Positions 35,008-47,700 of a DNA stretch of 64,000 nt are shown here, piece by piece. The stretch's first letter is position 1; the number at the start of each line of letters is the position of its first letter. A program made the translations under genes and the position numbers. The notes below the pieces were generated by a model. That model had not been told where the DNA came from. It made no database searches and saw only the letters and a list, made by a program, of their open reading frames with translations. The stretch comes from Brachionus plicatilis (lineage: Eukaryota > Rotifera > Eurotatoria > Ploima > Brachionidae), in NCBI GenBank assembly GCA_010279815.1, contig QEOQ01000508.1, positions 3,683,222 to 3,747,221 of the forward strand, in the 5' to 3' direction.

Positions 35008-37036
35008 TGTTTTTTTTTTTAATTAGATAATTTTTGGAATGATTTAATAATTTGTTTTTTTTGTTATCATTTTAAATATTTATTTGAGCAGCAAAAATTA
35101 AAAGATAATATTGTTTTTTTTAATTTTATTTCTAAGAAATTAGCAAAAATTTATGATAAAAATGGAAATTGGTATAATTTTGGATTATTTAATAAAAAAA
35201 ATGTGAGAAAAATTTAGAAAATAGAATTTTTCATTTAAAAAATGGAATCTTTAAGTCATTTTCAATTGAGTCAGTCCTATTCTAAAATTCCATTAATTAA
35301 TATTATTAGTAACTTTTCTAAAAACAATGATAAATCAAGTTCCAATTCATTTTAAGTAACACATTTTTTTTTTTAAATACCTTTATTTTATTTTAGTAAT
35401 CTCATAACTAATAAATAACGGGTGTATAATAAAAAATGGTGCAAAAATTTAGTTTAATTTGCCATAAGAGTGGACAAGACCTTTCCCAATTTTTTTCAAA
35501 ATTTAAAATCAGACTGATCATACCTTTAAAATAATTAAAAATTATATCATAAAGGTGAATTTTCGATAAGTTGTTTGCAGAGTTGTTTAAAAGTCACAAA
35601 TCTCAAGTCAAGTCCAAGTTCGGACTTAAACATTTTTTTAAAATTTTTTAAATTTTTTTTTAAAATTTGTTTTTTTAATTTTTTTTTTTAATTTTTTTTT
35701 TAATTTTTTTTCAAAAGTCCAAGTTCGGACTTTAAAATTTTGTTTATATTATTTTGATGATTAAAACCATCACAAAAATTAAGAAAAAATAATTTTTAAG
35801 AATAAATTAATTAAATTTTTATGATCCTTAAAAATATTGGGAAAAAAATATGGCAAACATGACTCCAATGATCCTTATTCTTACTATGTATGAGAATATA
35901 CGTTAAATTACACAAATGTGTTTTTCATATAGAAAAATTCTATATTCTAAAAAAAATACATCATTTAATTTTTTTATGCGAAAATACATAAATTGTTAAC
36001 GAGCACACATGATAATTAAAAAATATAGAAAAATACCAATTAGAAAGAAATTATATATTCGTCTTAAATTTAAATCTAAAGATTTATTTATTCTTACGGC
36101 AAAGTAAAATTTTTCCATGAAATTAATTGAGCACTTAAAATATTTAAAAAGAAGGATGATGATTGTTCAAAAATGAATTTTATAAAACAATTTTTTTAAG
36201 AAAAAAAAAATTTTTGATTTTTGAGCCTTTTATATTAAAATTAATACACAAACGATCTTAAGGGTTTTGTGTCGAACTAAAATACAATTCAATTTAAAAA
36301 TTAAACAATGTAAATACAATTTTTTTGTATTGAAAAAAAATTAATTAATTTTTTATAAAATTTATTAAAAGAATGTTTTTAATATTATATATAAAAATAG
36401 ATGCTGAATATTATTTTTATTAAATTATATGAAATTTTTTTAAAAGTGTTGAACAGTTTGAAAATTTAAAAAAAATTGTGGTTGGAAGTTTTTAACGTGA
36501 GAAAAGCAGTTTTTTTCGAGTCGAGTCGAGTTATTTTTGTGCTGAAATTTTTTTTCATTTTGAGGAACAGTTATGCATTTTTAGTGGCAGTTTTTTAATT
36601 GTGGGGACAAGGTAGACCCAAATAGAAAAACTAAATTAGATTTTATTTTTCATATTTTTAATTTTTAATTTTTTCTACTTTGAAATACGCCAAAAACGCA
36701 CAAAAAAATTTAAAATTACTATTTTTTTCCACTTTTTTATTTTTGTACTAAGTTGCAGGATACTGTCACAGAAAATGCAAAACTCTACCAAAGAGAAAAA
36801 AAATGTTCTGCAATCAATTTGTTATTTTTATTCACACTTAAAAATTTAACAATAAAATAATTAAAAAATTAATTATAAAAATGTTTATTTTATTCCAAAT
36901 CTTATCTATGCAAATTTCTTAAATTCCTTGGTAGCACTCATATTCCAAAACCCTGTAGAATTCAGCTTACTGAAATAAATTGGTTTCAATTTAATTATGC
37001 TTTTAAATTAATTACAATAAATTTTTTGGTCAAAGC
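35008..37036. other. Intergenic AT-rich stretch
   Basis: No gene. At about 35577-35735 is a half-copy of the AAGTCAAGTCCAAGT repeat family, with the hAT-like start CAGAGTTGTTTAAAAGTCAC. It is related to 43852-44045. Confidence 0.5.
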
Positions 37037-37050
37037 CGGGAGAAAAAATT

Positions 37051-37124
37051 TGCCCAGTGGGAGGATCGAACTCACGACCTTCGCGTTATTAGCACGACGC
37101 TCTAACCAACTGAGCTAACCGGGC
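37051..37124 (-). tRNA. trnI-AAU: tRNA-Ile (anticodon AAT)
   Basis: 74 nt with acceptor stem GCCCGGT/ACTGGGC, D arm TAGCTCAGTTGGTTA, anticodon loop CTAATAA (AAT, read as inosine-AU), T arm GGTTCGA-like GAGTTCGATCC, and discriminator A. A box and B box are both present and no intron is seen. The sequence closely follows the usual animal tRNA-Ile(AAU). It lies in the left arm of the palindrome, transcribed away from its twin. Confidence 0.95.
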
Positions 37125-37648
37125 TTCTGTGAAGAATGGAAATATCACCAACAATAGTGACGTTTTGATACGAGGATTTTACCATTACCAATTTTTCTTA
37201 AATTTTCCTACTTCGACAATAATTTAGGATAAATCGTCTAAAATATCAAATATTTTTTAAATAATGAGAAAAATATAAATTTTTATTTGTGAAAAAAATT
37301 AAACTTTTTTTGTTAATTTTTTATTTTACCAAATAGTTTCATCGGGTTTGCATTTACTTTTATTTGAATGTTCACAAAAAAATACAAAACATTTTAACAA
37401 AGATAATGTTTCTTATTATTATTTATAATCATTAAAAAAAATTTTAAATTGATAAAAAAATTAGAAATTTCATTTTAGACAAACATTAAATTCTTTTGGT
37501 TTTTCTCATAATTTAAAAAATATTTGATATTTTAGACGATTTATCCTAAATTATTGTCGAAGTAGGAAAATTTAAGAAAAATTGGTAATGGTAAAATCCT
37601 CGTATCAAAACGTCACTATTGTTGGTGATATTTCCATTCTTCACAGAA

Positions 37649-37722
37649 GCCCGGTTAGCTCAGTTGGTTAGAGCGTCGTGCTAATAACGCGAAGGTCGTG
37701 AGTTCGATCCTCCCACTGGGCA
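37649..37722 (+). tRNA. trnI-AAU: tRNA-Ile (anticodon AAT), inverted twin
   Basis: Identical in sequence to the minus-strand copy at 37051-37124, with all arms intact. The T-rich stretch TTTTTT right after the gene (37726-37731) can serve as the RNA polymerase III terminator, and the left copy has the same. The two genes point outwards and share the 524-bp centre. Confidence 0.95.
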
Positions 37723-37736
37723 AATTTTTTCTCCCG

Positions 37737-39668
37737 ATTTTAACCATAAAAAATTTTATTTTAGCAAAAATCAATCTTTAAATCATATTTTTTATTGAAA
37801 GTGATTTCTGATATCAAATTCTGGGGTCCTAACTTTTAGACTAACTTCTAGAATATTGACGATGAAAATTGGTTAATAAAACTTAGTTTTCAAAAGCTGT
37901 CACCTGTCACAGTTAAGCTTTACCATATTTTACTAAAACTCACTCAAGTAAATTCATACGAAAAGAAAAATTCCAAAATTCAAAATTTCTAAAATATCAA
38001 GATTTTGATTGCAGAGTATATTTAAAATCTAAATTTTGGGTAACTCTTCTATTTTTTCTTTTATTTTCCATACGGACCACATCCCTGTCTATTTCACAAT
38101 ATTATATTTTTTAGAAAAATTTTTTTCTTTCACCAAATTCTATAAATTTTCTCTTAATATTGATCTTTTCAAAAATTTTATGATTGCTGAAGCTTGATTT
38201 TTCAGATCCGTTCAATAACTTTCACAATTTTTTGCTTTCCGATGCCGACTTTAAAGCCCTAGAATTAGGTTTTGGTATCTTAAAAAAGCTTCGAAAAAAT
38301 AAAGTTAATAAAAATAAATAAGTTTTTTCGAATTTCTATAAAATTAAAATTAAATATTTGACGGTTGAAATATCATAGATTTTCATCTTTACTCCCTTGA
38401 AATTGCTTAGAAATTTCGATTTTTGTTTGAGGCATTAAAACCAAGTTTTCGGGCTTTTACTACGGCGTTAAAAAACAAGTATTTTTGGTACTAGTTTTTC
38501 AAATATATCAGCTATTTGTTTTTTTTAAAGTTTAATGAATAAATTTTAAATTAGAATTTAAATTTAAACCCAAAAAATTATTTAAATTTTAGTTAAAATT
38601 TTAATTGGAATTTAATTCATTTAAGGAATTAAAAGCAAATAATTAAGCTAAAATTTGAAAATTTAAAAAAATAATTCAAACTTTTTGATATTTTTTAATA
38701 AATGTGATCATTTTATAATCTTCAAAATTGTTGTGATAAAAAAAGACCAAAAAATTTAAATCAAAATGGAAAATTTTCTTTGCAATTAAAAAATTTTTAA
38801 TTGCCAAATATAGATTTATTTAAAGTTTACATTAGGTAAGTTTTTTTCGAATTATAAAACAAAGTTAAATAAAAATAATTATTTTTATGTTTCTTTGGCA
38901 TTTAAAATTTTTCGATTTTTTTGTTTATTAAATAGTTTTTAAATCTAAATAAAATAAAATAAAATTTTTTTCAATTTTATTAATTTTTTTTAAAAACTCA
39001 TTTTGTTTTATTTTAAAAAGAAATAAAAATTAGTTATTTAAGTTTAAATTTTAAATCAAATTTAACTTTAATTTTTTTTAATTTAAAAACTTAATAAATT
39101 AGCTTAAATTATCAATTCGATTTACAGCACTAATTTTTACATATAACTTTTAAACCTCCAATTTAGCCTCTGTTTGGGCAGTGAGTAACGAGCAAAAAAT
39201 TTACCAAATATTTTTAGAAAGTAAAAAATTAATCCAAGATCAATTTGGCCAGAAACTCAAGCCATTTATTTTATTTCTAAAGCTAATTATATGGAAATAA
39301 TGCTAATTCAATAAACAGCCCCAGGAATTGTGAAAATTGCTGCATTCAATGTAAAAGCATTATTCGATTTTTTACAAAAGAAGCACTAACAAAATTTTAT
39401 TGCTTAACAATCAATGTTGATTTTAAAGCAACTTAATGAAATTCAATTAGAAAATTTAAACTTAAAGGTAAAATTAAAACTATTTTTCCCCGTTTTTTTT
39501 CAACTCAAAAACAAACTTCAAAAAAACAAAAATCAACAACATCATCACTTAATCAAATAATTGTTTGATTTTTTTTTCAAATAAAATTTTAAATTCACCT
39601 TTTTATTTTAAATTGAACTCCGTTGCTAACTATTTTTTCACTCAAGTCCCAATTGTATTTGCCTGAGA
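37737..39668. other. Intergenic, no gene seen
   Basis: AT-rich DNA with homopolymers. 39150-39660 should contain the promoter and 5' UTR of the ORF that starts at 39669. Confidence 0.5.
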
Positions 39669-40397
39669 ATGCTTCCGGTGTCCAATTTCAACATATCTGA
39701 CCTGACTTATAATGATTCAATAGTGACGCATCCGTTCCACTACAACTCAATGCGGGCGAAGCCCATCTACCCCATTGGCCTAATAGAAACAAACATTAGC
39801 TCTGTGCGGCCCTTTGCCGAAAAATGGTTGCGGAGCCGGCCAGATCAAGCAAAAAGCCAAAAAAGACACTTTGCAAAGAGGACTCTGTTTGATGCTAGTG
39901 AATCGGACAAGAATATTCACTTGGCAACCTTGAGTGTTCTGACAAACCAGCATCTAGCTAGGAGAGAAATTGAGTATCCCAGAGAGGACGATTTTCATCG
40001 GTTTGCTGGGCACAAAAGACATGTTTTGAATAGAAGAAATGACATTGAAGAAAGAAGACCCGGCGACAACACTTATCGCACACCGGAGTACTCTAAAGGA
40101 TTTTTTTCAAAAAAAAATAAAAATTGGAGAAGTGAACACTACGAACTTCCGACAAAAAACGAAGAGGCTTTGACTGAAGAACTCATTCAAATGCTCAAGC
40201 TGAACCCCAATGTGGATTTGTTTCCCACAAAATTTGATTTTGGATATGAGTTTGATAAAAAATTGGAGAAAAAAAATGATATCAGTGACGTGAGAGATTT
40301 AAATTCGTGGAAAACAGCGCCAAAGCTGGACATTCCATTCAAAGTTCTGGACTTGCCTGAAAAAGCGCTCAAATATAGACCTAGAGTTAATCGATAA
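39669..40397 (+). CDS. Orphan single-exon protein, 242 residues
   Basis: I do not recognise it. The ORF is long for this AT-rich DNA, uses balanced codons (CCG, GCC, CGG present) and starts at the first ATG after a stop-rich leader. An AATAAA follows at about 40450. The product is basic and hydrophilic, with no signal peptide or membrane segment. The middle (about 60-150) is rich in Arg, Lys and His. The C-terminal third holds LTEELIQMLKLNPNVDLFPT followed by FDFGYEFDKKLEKK, possibly a short folded or motif region. It could be an intracellular structural or microtubule-associated protein, but that is a guess. Confidence 0.7.
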   Translation: MLPVSNFNISDLTYNDSIVTHPFHYNSMRAKPIYPIGLIETNISSVRPFAEKWLRSRPDQAKSQKRHFAKRTLFDASESDKNIHLATLSVLTNQHLARREIEYPREDDFHRFAGHKRHVLNRRNDIEERRPGDNTYRTPEYSKGFFSKKNKNWRSEHYELPTKNEEALTEELIQMLKLNPNVDLFPTKFDFGYEFDKKLEKKNDISDVRDLNSWKTAPKLDIPFKVLDLPEKALKYRPRVNR

Positions 40398-40662
40398 TTT
40401 TTTTTTTTAATCTTTTAAATTTGTAAATTGCATCTAATTTTTATTAAAAAAATAAACTCAAAAATTTTATACAAATTTTTTTTATAGGATAATGAAAAAC
40501 AATTTTGATTTTAAATAAAAATTAAAACTAAAATAATGGAAATAATGCTGAAATAGGAACCAAAGTAAGAGCTGAAAAAGCTTTAATATTAATAAGAGAA
40601 ATAAATTAAATAGAATTGAAAAAATTAATATTTATTTAAATAAAAAAGAAATAGGAAAAAAG

Positions 40663-41224
40663 GGTCGTGTCGATTTTGTGATTAAGTGTTGATTAAAAAA
40701 TTTGATCATTTTTTTGATCACCAAATAATTTTTCAAGAAATAAATGATGAATTGGAGGAGAGTTTTGAACAAATTAGACAAAAATTTACCAGTTAGATTT
40801 GAAAACCATAAAAGAAAAGTCAGCTATTAAGAAATGTATTTGGTACCAGTAGTAGCTTCTAATAAAGGCAAGTTGGCCACAAAAAAAGCATTGAGCAAGC
40901 ATCCAAATTCGATGGCCTGTAGCATATATGGTGAATTTAAGAAAAATGAAAAGGGCGTTCAACTGCCCATGTCCATTAAACATAAATAATTATTGATTGT
41001 CTTGTTTTTTATAAAAAAAGAGAACTTAATTTTTTATAAAACTCAAGTAAATTTTATTAAAAATAATAAGCTTTTCTGATCAAAAAAAAATTTACTTTTA
41101 TTCTTGGGTTAATTAATGGACGTTTTGGTCACAAAATATGTGATCATCGATCACTGGTGACATTCTGAACGTGAGAACTTAATTCACATTTTATTGTGAA
41201 CACTTGATCAAAGTCGACATGACC
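40663..41224. mobile_element. Merlin-related inverted-repeat element
   Basis: The left end GGTCGTGTCGATTTTGTGAT is matched by the inverted right end GGTCATGTCGACTTTGATCA, with similarity extending about 38 bp. The right end also aligns with the end at about 14252 of the element carrying the Merlin-type transposase, so I group them. Flanks are A-rich, so the target duplication cannot be defined. Inside are small plus frames (EINDELEESFEQIRQKFTS; MYLVPVVASNKGKLATKKAL) that read like decayed protein but are not identifiable. Confidence 0.6.
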
Positions 41225-42606
41225 AAAAAAAAATTTCTGAATTTTTAAATAGAATCATTTTTTTAGTTTCAATTTTTTTTATCCTCGGAGGTGAAAAATT
41301 TTATTTTTAGTGTCAAGTCAATGGAACTTTTTAAACTGTCATTTGCATCTTCAGCTCATAATTCTTTTTTAAGTTAAAATTTTCGTTTTATAGAGATTCT
41401 TAAATTAAATATAAATCTAGAAAATAAATTAGTAAAAATTGTTTTAAATTTAAAAAAGGGACGCCAAAAATTAAAAGCCTGATTTTGAATTTTCTAGAAA
41501 TAATTTGTTTTCTAAATTAACTTCTAATGTCTCAAAATTCTTAATAACTTTTTTAATTAATCAAAATTGTGGATTAGTTTACTCTTTTTTATCGAAAATA
41601 GAAGAAAAAGTTGTTTTTTTAATCAAATTCTACAAAAATAGTTTATACTGTTTGTCTTAAATGTCTAAAATTTAATTTAAATTTAATTACCGAATTATTT
41701 CCACTTTTTTTGTCTACTAAGGCTCCTTTTAAAATAGTGTTTGAAATAAACATTTAAGGCTTAATTCCGTAAAAATATAGATACATTTTTAAATCAACGT
41801 TTTTAACAAAATTTATGTTTATTTAAACTTTTGTTGCTTTTAGAACTAAATCAACATTGTTTAATTTCATAAAAAACTACCAATACAAAAAGAAAAAAAA
41901 TTTAAAGCTTTTGTTCTAATGGTCAAAAATTTGTTCTGGAGATGACACAAAATGAAAAAAATTTTGAATTTTTAAAAATCATGAAACAATCATGAATACT
42001 TAAATAATTTAAATAAGGCTTATATTTTACTCAGTGCCTAATTATATTTTACCATATACCAAAAAATAATTTAGAAATACAAAATATTTTTCTAGTCGTA
42101 CTTAATTAAATTTTAAAGTAAAAACCAAAAAGTGTTAAGTTAGTTTTATTAGAAAAAAATGTAATTTTTCACGTTTTATAAAATTTCATTTAATTATAAA
42201 AAAGAAATACTTAGATTTATAAAAGAAAATTTAAGAAAAAAAATAAAAGATTCTTTTTTGGCAATCGAGCTGATCTTTTAACAAAAACATCTTTATTTTT
42301 ATCTTTAAATGGTTTAAAAATGATTTTGGTATTTGGTACTAACTTAAATAGTTGAACCTAATTAGGTACACAAAAAATGGTATTAGGTTTTATTAAATTA
42401 TTTTTGGTATTTGTAAAACATATAAGGTATTACTTTTTTTTGGTTTTGAATTAAATTTTATTTGGTACTACATAAAATATAATTAGGTACTGAATAGTTT
42501 ATTTTAGGGACTGAGTAAAATATAAGCCATTTATATAATAAGATATTAATTTGGTTAAATTCCCCTAAAAAAAACGATTTTGTTGTGATTAATTTTCTTT
42601 TAAATG
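41225..42606. other. Non-coding; half-copy of hairpin MITE
   Basis: 41866-41960 resembles one arm of the 4517-4868 hairpin (CCAATACAAAAA, CTTTTGTTCTAA, TCAAAAA.TTGTTCT). Around 42300-42510 the motif TTTGGTA/AGGTAC recurs irregularly. No gene. Confidence 0.45.
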
Positions 42607-42757
42607 ATCTTTTAAAAATAGAATATTTTACACAACTTATTTTAGAAATTAAATATATTTCACAATTAACTTTTTTGAATAATTTTGTAATATTTTTCTT
42701 GTTTATGATGCTTAGATCAAAAAATAAATACTTAATGTAGTCTCATTATTTTTCAAA
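42607..42757. repeat. Direct repeat, copy 1 (about 150 bp)
   Basis: Nearly identical to 43152-43302, with blocks such as TTTTTGAATAATTTTGTAAT and GTTTATGATGCTTAGATCAA. Separation is about 395 bp. Non-coding. Confidence 0.85.
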
Positions 42758-43151
42758 AATGCAAAAATTCGTTCATTTTCATCTTGGAATATTTGAGAAA
42801 ATGGACTTGCTTCTCGATTTCTCATTTAAAGTGTTTTCCATCATACTGTATCAATTAAAAAATGATTCTAAATTTTTTTTAGATCTTAAGAACTAAAAAA
42901 GCCGGTTTGTTCTTAAAAATTTTTAAAGGTAATTGAATATTATATCCTCAAATTTCATTTTTCAATTTTTCACTATTTTCAAAAAAATAATTAAAAAAAA
43001 ATTTTTGGAATTAAAGTTTTCATAATCAACTTAATAATTTTGAAATACATTTGTTAATAATTAAATATTAGCTAATTATTTCAATCTTACACATCTAATG
43101 ATATAAATTTAAAAAAAAAAAAAAGTTTACCATAAAGGGGGTCATCTAGTT

Positions 43152-43302
43152 ATCTTTTAAAAATAGAATATTTTACATAACTTATTTTAGAAATCAAATA
43201 TATTTCACAATTAACTTTTTTGAATAATTTTGTAATATTTTTCTTGTTTATGATGCTTAGATCAAAAAATATATACTTAATGTAATCTCATTAATTTTCA
43301 AA
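43152..43302. repeat. Direct repeat, copy 2 (about 150 bp)
   Basis: Partner of 42607-42757, differing at only a few positions. Either a local duplication or two insertions of the same element. Confidence 0.85.
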
Positions 43303-43851
43303 ACAATTCAAAAATTATTTATTAATATGGAAATAATAATAAATTAAAAGCAATATTGTTGCTTTGATTGTCATAAGGTGGCGCTTTATACCCCACTGTA
43401 AAAGCCTTCTAAATTTTGTTTATCGATCTTAAATTCGTTTAGGCCATCTGATTTTAGATCACCATTAAAATTTTTTTTATTAAACCAGTCAATTAAAAGA
43501 CCAATATAATCGATATCACTAAATCTAAAAAAAGTTTTTAGTTGTTATGATGGTCGAGGGTAATTTTCTCAGTAAAAAATTGAAAAAATGAAGAAAGAAA
43601 TAAAATTTTCATCTTTCGACAATTTACTTATTATTACATCAAATATCATGTCAAATCAATATTTTTTCAGCAAATTTTAAATAAAATAGGCAATAAAATG
43701 AATGAAATTATACACAAAGAATCTCATTTTTAATCTTTTTATAATTTTTGCGAATATAAAATTCAATTTTAATTCATTTTTTTTTTAAAAACTTTATTAA
43801 GATGAATAAAATGGTAAAAAATTAAATATTACTTCAATGATAGATGAAACC

Positions 43852-44045
43852 ATAGTTGATTAAAAGTCACAAGTCTCAAGTCAAGTCCAAGTCCGGACTT
43901 TTTTTTTTTCAAAAGTCCGAGCAAAGACTTTAATTTTTTTTGCAAAAAAAAAGAGTATATAAATTTTTTGATATTAAGTCTGATCTAGCAAATTTTAAAA
44001 TAAAGTCTGGACTTGGACTTTTTTGTGACTCTTAAACAACTGTGG
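43852..44045. repeat. hAT-like AAGTCAAGTCC repeat with inverted ends
   Basis: The left end ATAGTTGATTAAAAGTCACA and the right inverted end ACAGTTGTTTAAGAGTCACA are similar. Inside are AAGTCCAAGTCCGGACTTT and its inverse. Related to 35577-35735, to 53740-53800 and, distantly, to the hAT-like element at 3756-3977. No clear 8-bp duplication remains. Confidence 0.55.
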
Positions 44046-44763
44046 ACTAATTAAACAAAAAAATAAATGACAAAAAAAATAAAACTTGAATAAGTCCAAT
44101 TTCTAAAGAAGAAAAAATCAATTTTTATTTTTTAAAAAAACTTTCAAAAATTTAAACCCCAAGTAAAACAATTAAATAAAAAAGATTTTTCAAATTTTTG
44201 AAACGAAACTTTTTTTTTATATATTTTACTTATCTAATTTTAAAAATAGACTAAATCTCATATGTTTGACCACTAATTCAATGCTTGATATAATAAGCTT
44301 ATTGTTTATTAGCCAAAACTAGTTAAAACATACGACTTCCTCTTGCCTTTGATATTTCTCATAAATTTGGCCAAATTCAAAATTGATTAATTTGCTAACC
44401 TAATCAGATCCAGTCTCCTTCAATTGCAAACAAATAAGAGATTAAGCCACGTTTACCGTGAACAACACAATACCTTGCCTCTCCCCATCAAAAATATTTT
44501 CCTAATATTTTAGCTTTAATTAAAGATTAAAGCTAGCAAAGACCAAATACAATATCTAGATATTTCTAAACTATCATACAAAAGATTAACTCTTTCTTAT
44601 CCCAATTTGTTTTGAGCAGGCCCTTTAAAAAAATATTTCTTTCTTTTTTTTTTTTTAAATGTTAGATCTATTCACAAAAAAAAGTTATTTTCTTTTGTTT
44701 TCGTTTTGTTCTTTATCTTTCTGGCGAAATAGTCTTCAATTGCTATTATGGTCAAATGCTAAG

Positions 44764-47700
44764 ATGAAATCTAAATTTTGCATAGCTGTGGCCGCTTTTT
44801 GGCTATTAGGTAACCTGTTCATATATATTTAAATGTGCCACAACACCTAATTTTGTCAAGGTTTTGCCGCCGCAGACAACTCTGCCAAAAAGCTGCATTC
44901 AATAAAAAAACGCGGCATTACTTGCACCCGCGACGGCTATTTTCCCGATCCAGAGACTTGCAGCAAATACTACATGTGCACTGGCGGAACACCGACTCCT
45001 CATGACTGCGGCGAAGGCCTTGTTTGGGACCCTGAGCTAAACCTGTGCGGATGGGCCAGCAGTGTCGAGTGCAAGAATGGAAATAGGCCTTGGGAAAAAA
45101 TCACTGACATAGACGGAAGTAAAAAATACTAAAAATTAATTCTTCTAAAATTTTATTATAAAATGAACAAAAATTTTCTTAATTTTTTTAGTGACTCTTT
45201 TTCCAACCAAGCCTTCGAGGAGGAATAAAAAAAAAAAAACAACCTATTCACCACCAAAGCCCAGCGTGGAAACAAATTTCACATGTCCATGGGACGCTGA
45301 CGGATACTACCCAGATCCAGATTACTGTCACGTCTATCACTATTGTTTGCCAGGCTTGCACACAGTTCTCGAGTGCCACCAGGGTTTGTGGTACTCGGAG
45401 CCGGACGAGGCGTGCATGTGGCCTACGGAGGCCCTATGCCGCGCTGCTCCATCAACTACAAAAATGTCCACTATCTCCCTTCCAATCAATGGAACCACTA
45501 TACCCACTTTGATTATCCCTGAGACTGCAGTCGTGTACGGCACTATTGAATGTCCAAGCAGCAAAGCGGCATTTTATCCAGACCCATACGATTGCTCTGC
45601 ATACCACTTTTGTAATGGTGGCAAAGACAAAGTGCTAAAATGTGAGCCCGGTTTGTACTATGACAGAAGTCGAGATGTTTGTGATTGGCGAAAGAATGTT
45701 AATTGTAAGCATGTCTGTCCCACAAGTGGTGAAAGAATGAAGTTTGTACACCGTAAGATTTTTTTTAAATTTTTTTAATATTTCTTTTAATATTTTTTTT
45801 AATTTTTTTTTAAATTTTTTCAATTCATATAAAGTAAAAAAATATATGAATAAGATAAGCTTGGTCTACAGTGATAGGGGGCCAGTACTGTGTAAATATG
45901 TGACCAAGACTGGTCACAAAAATGGGAGTAAATCAATTAAATTACTATTCAATTAGTTTTTTGTTTGAAAAATAATTCATTTTTTTTAAATAAAATATTT
46001 TTCGGGAGATCCTTGGGCAGCTTGGTAAAATGATAAATATCTTTTTAGGCTCATTACCTTGTCAAAAAAACTTAAAGATTTTCTGTGGTTTATTTTAAGA
46101 TTCTTTAAAAAATCTTTTAAATTTGACAAATTTTGAAGAAAAAGTGGGATGAAAAATTTTTGTAAAATTCTTTATGTTTTTTTAATCAAATTTTATTTTT
46201 TCTCCTTTTTCAAAAATTCAAAAAAAATTTTTTTTTCATAAAAATTGTTTTTTTATCAATTTAAGATTTAAAAAATCATTTTAATTTGACAAATTTTGAA
46301 GAAAAAGAGAGATGTTCTTGGGATGAAAAATTTTTGTAAAATTCTTAATGTGTTTTTAGCAGATTGTGTGAATCTCTTTAAAGATTTCTTTAAAAATTTT
46401 AAATTTATATTGTAGAATAAAACAATGCTGAGGTACAGTGCTGCTACGATACCTTGAATTCACCATATTTCACGTAAATTATGGTAAATTCACGATATTT
46501 TACCATATTTAGCGTAAAATATGGCAATCTAAAAAAGGGAATTTTTCTTAAAATAACGATAATTATCGTAAATTGCCCATAATTATTTACAAATTCAGTG
46601 AAAAAAAAATTCCAAAATTTAAAAAAAAAAAAACAATTTTCATGAAAAAAAAATTTTTTTCGAATTTTTGAAAAAGTAGAAAAAATTGATTCAATTGACG
46701 AAAATTGACATAAATTTCGGTAAATTTATGTAAAAAAAGATAAAAAATGGATTTTTTATTATTATATTCTATTCTTTTTTAACAAATTATGAAATTTAAT
46801 ATTTTAATATTATTTACAAAACAAATTTTATTTTTTGACGTTTTCTGATTTTAATCTTTATGCTGCCTTCTCCAAAGCTTCTTTGAATGTGGATCCTTTT
46901 ACATTTATAAGTTTTCCCAGATCGGTATTTGAAAATATTAAGTACGAACATGTTAGATACAAAAATTATCAAAAAACATATATATAGCTTCATTAAAAAA
47001 ATATTTAGTGAATTTAGCTATATATGGTTTTCAAAAAACTTTGACGGTTGAAAAATGTAAGAAATATATAAATCGTCTTAAAAAAGTAAAAAAAATTATT
47101 AAAATTTTTAATTTTTGCTAAATGTTAAATGAAGTTTTTTTTGTTTATTATTAAACTTTTATTAGCTAATACTTATGCTTTAAATTTTTTAAAGAAATTT
47201 TTTATTAAGTTTTATAAATATGGTTCAAGAAATTTAGAACATTTCCTGTACCTCAAGACCCTTTTTCGAACTTAAATTCATATTAAACAAATACAATTGT
47301 TTTTAATCAATATTTTATTAAAAATAATACAAAATTTAAGAGACATTTTTATTATAAAATTAAAATTAAAATTAAAAAATTACAAGACTGTATCCTCATT
47401 TTTGTGTTTTATTTGTTCACAAATTCTAGATTCTTGTAGATTAAAAGTTTTTTTTTTTTAATTTAAGATGGATTTTGTAAATTTCAATAAAAAAACAGAT
47501 CAAAATGGTTAAAAATTAAAAAAAAAAAATTTCCTGAAGTTCGAAATTAGTTCTATGAATGCAGCATGGTACAATATGCATAGTTGCATTTTTAACCAAA
47601 TTCAGTTAGAACCCTGCAAATTTAGTAGAAATAAGAATTCAATATATAATTGGTACAGTTGATACAACTATGAATATTGCACCATGTTGCGTCCACCGAA

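Larger units (their letters stand above)
37037..37736. repeat. Palindrome of two tRNA-Ile genes, 236-bp arms
   Basis: Left arm 37037-37272 and right arm 37501-37736 are essentially identical in inverted orientation. They include the tRNA, its 5' flank and the GGGAGAAAAAATTTGCCC 3' flank. The spacer is about 228 bp of AT-rich DNA. Such identity means a very recent inverted duplication or ongoing gene conversion. Confidence 0.92.
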
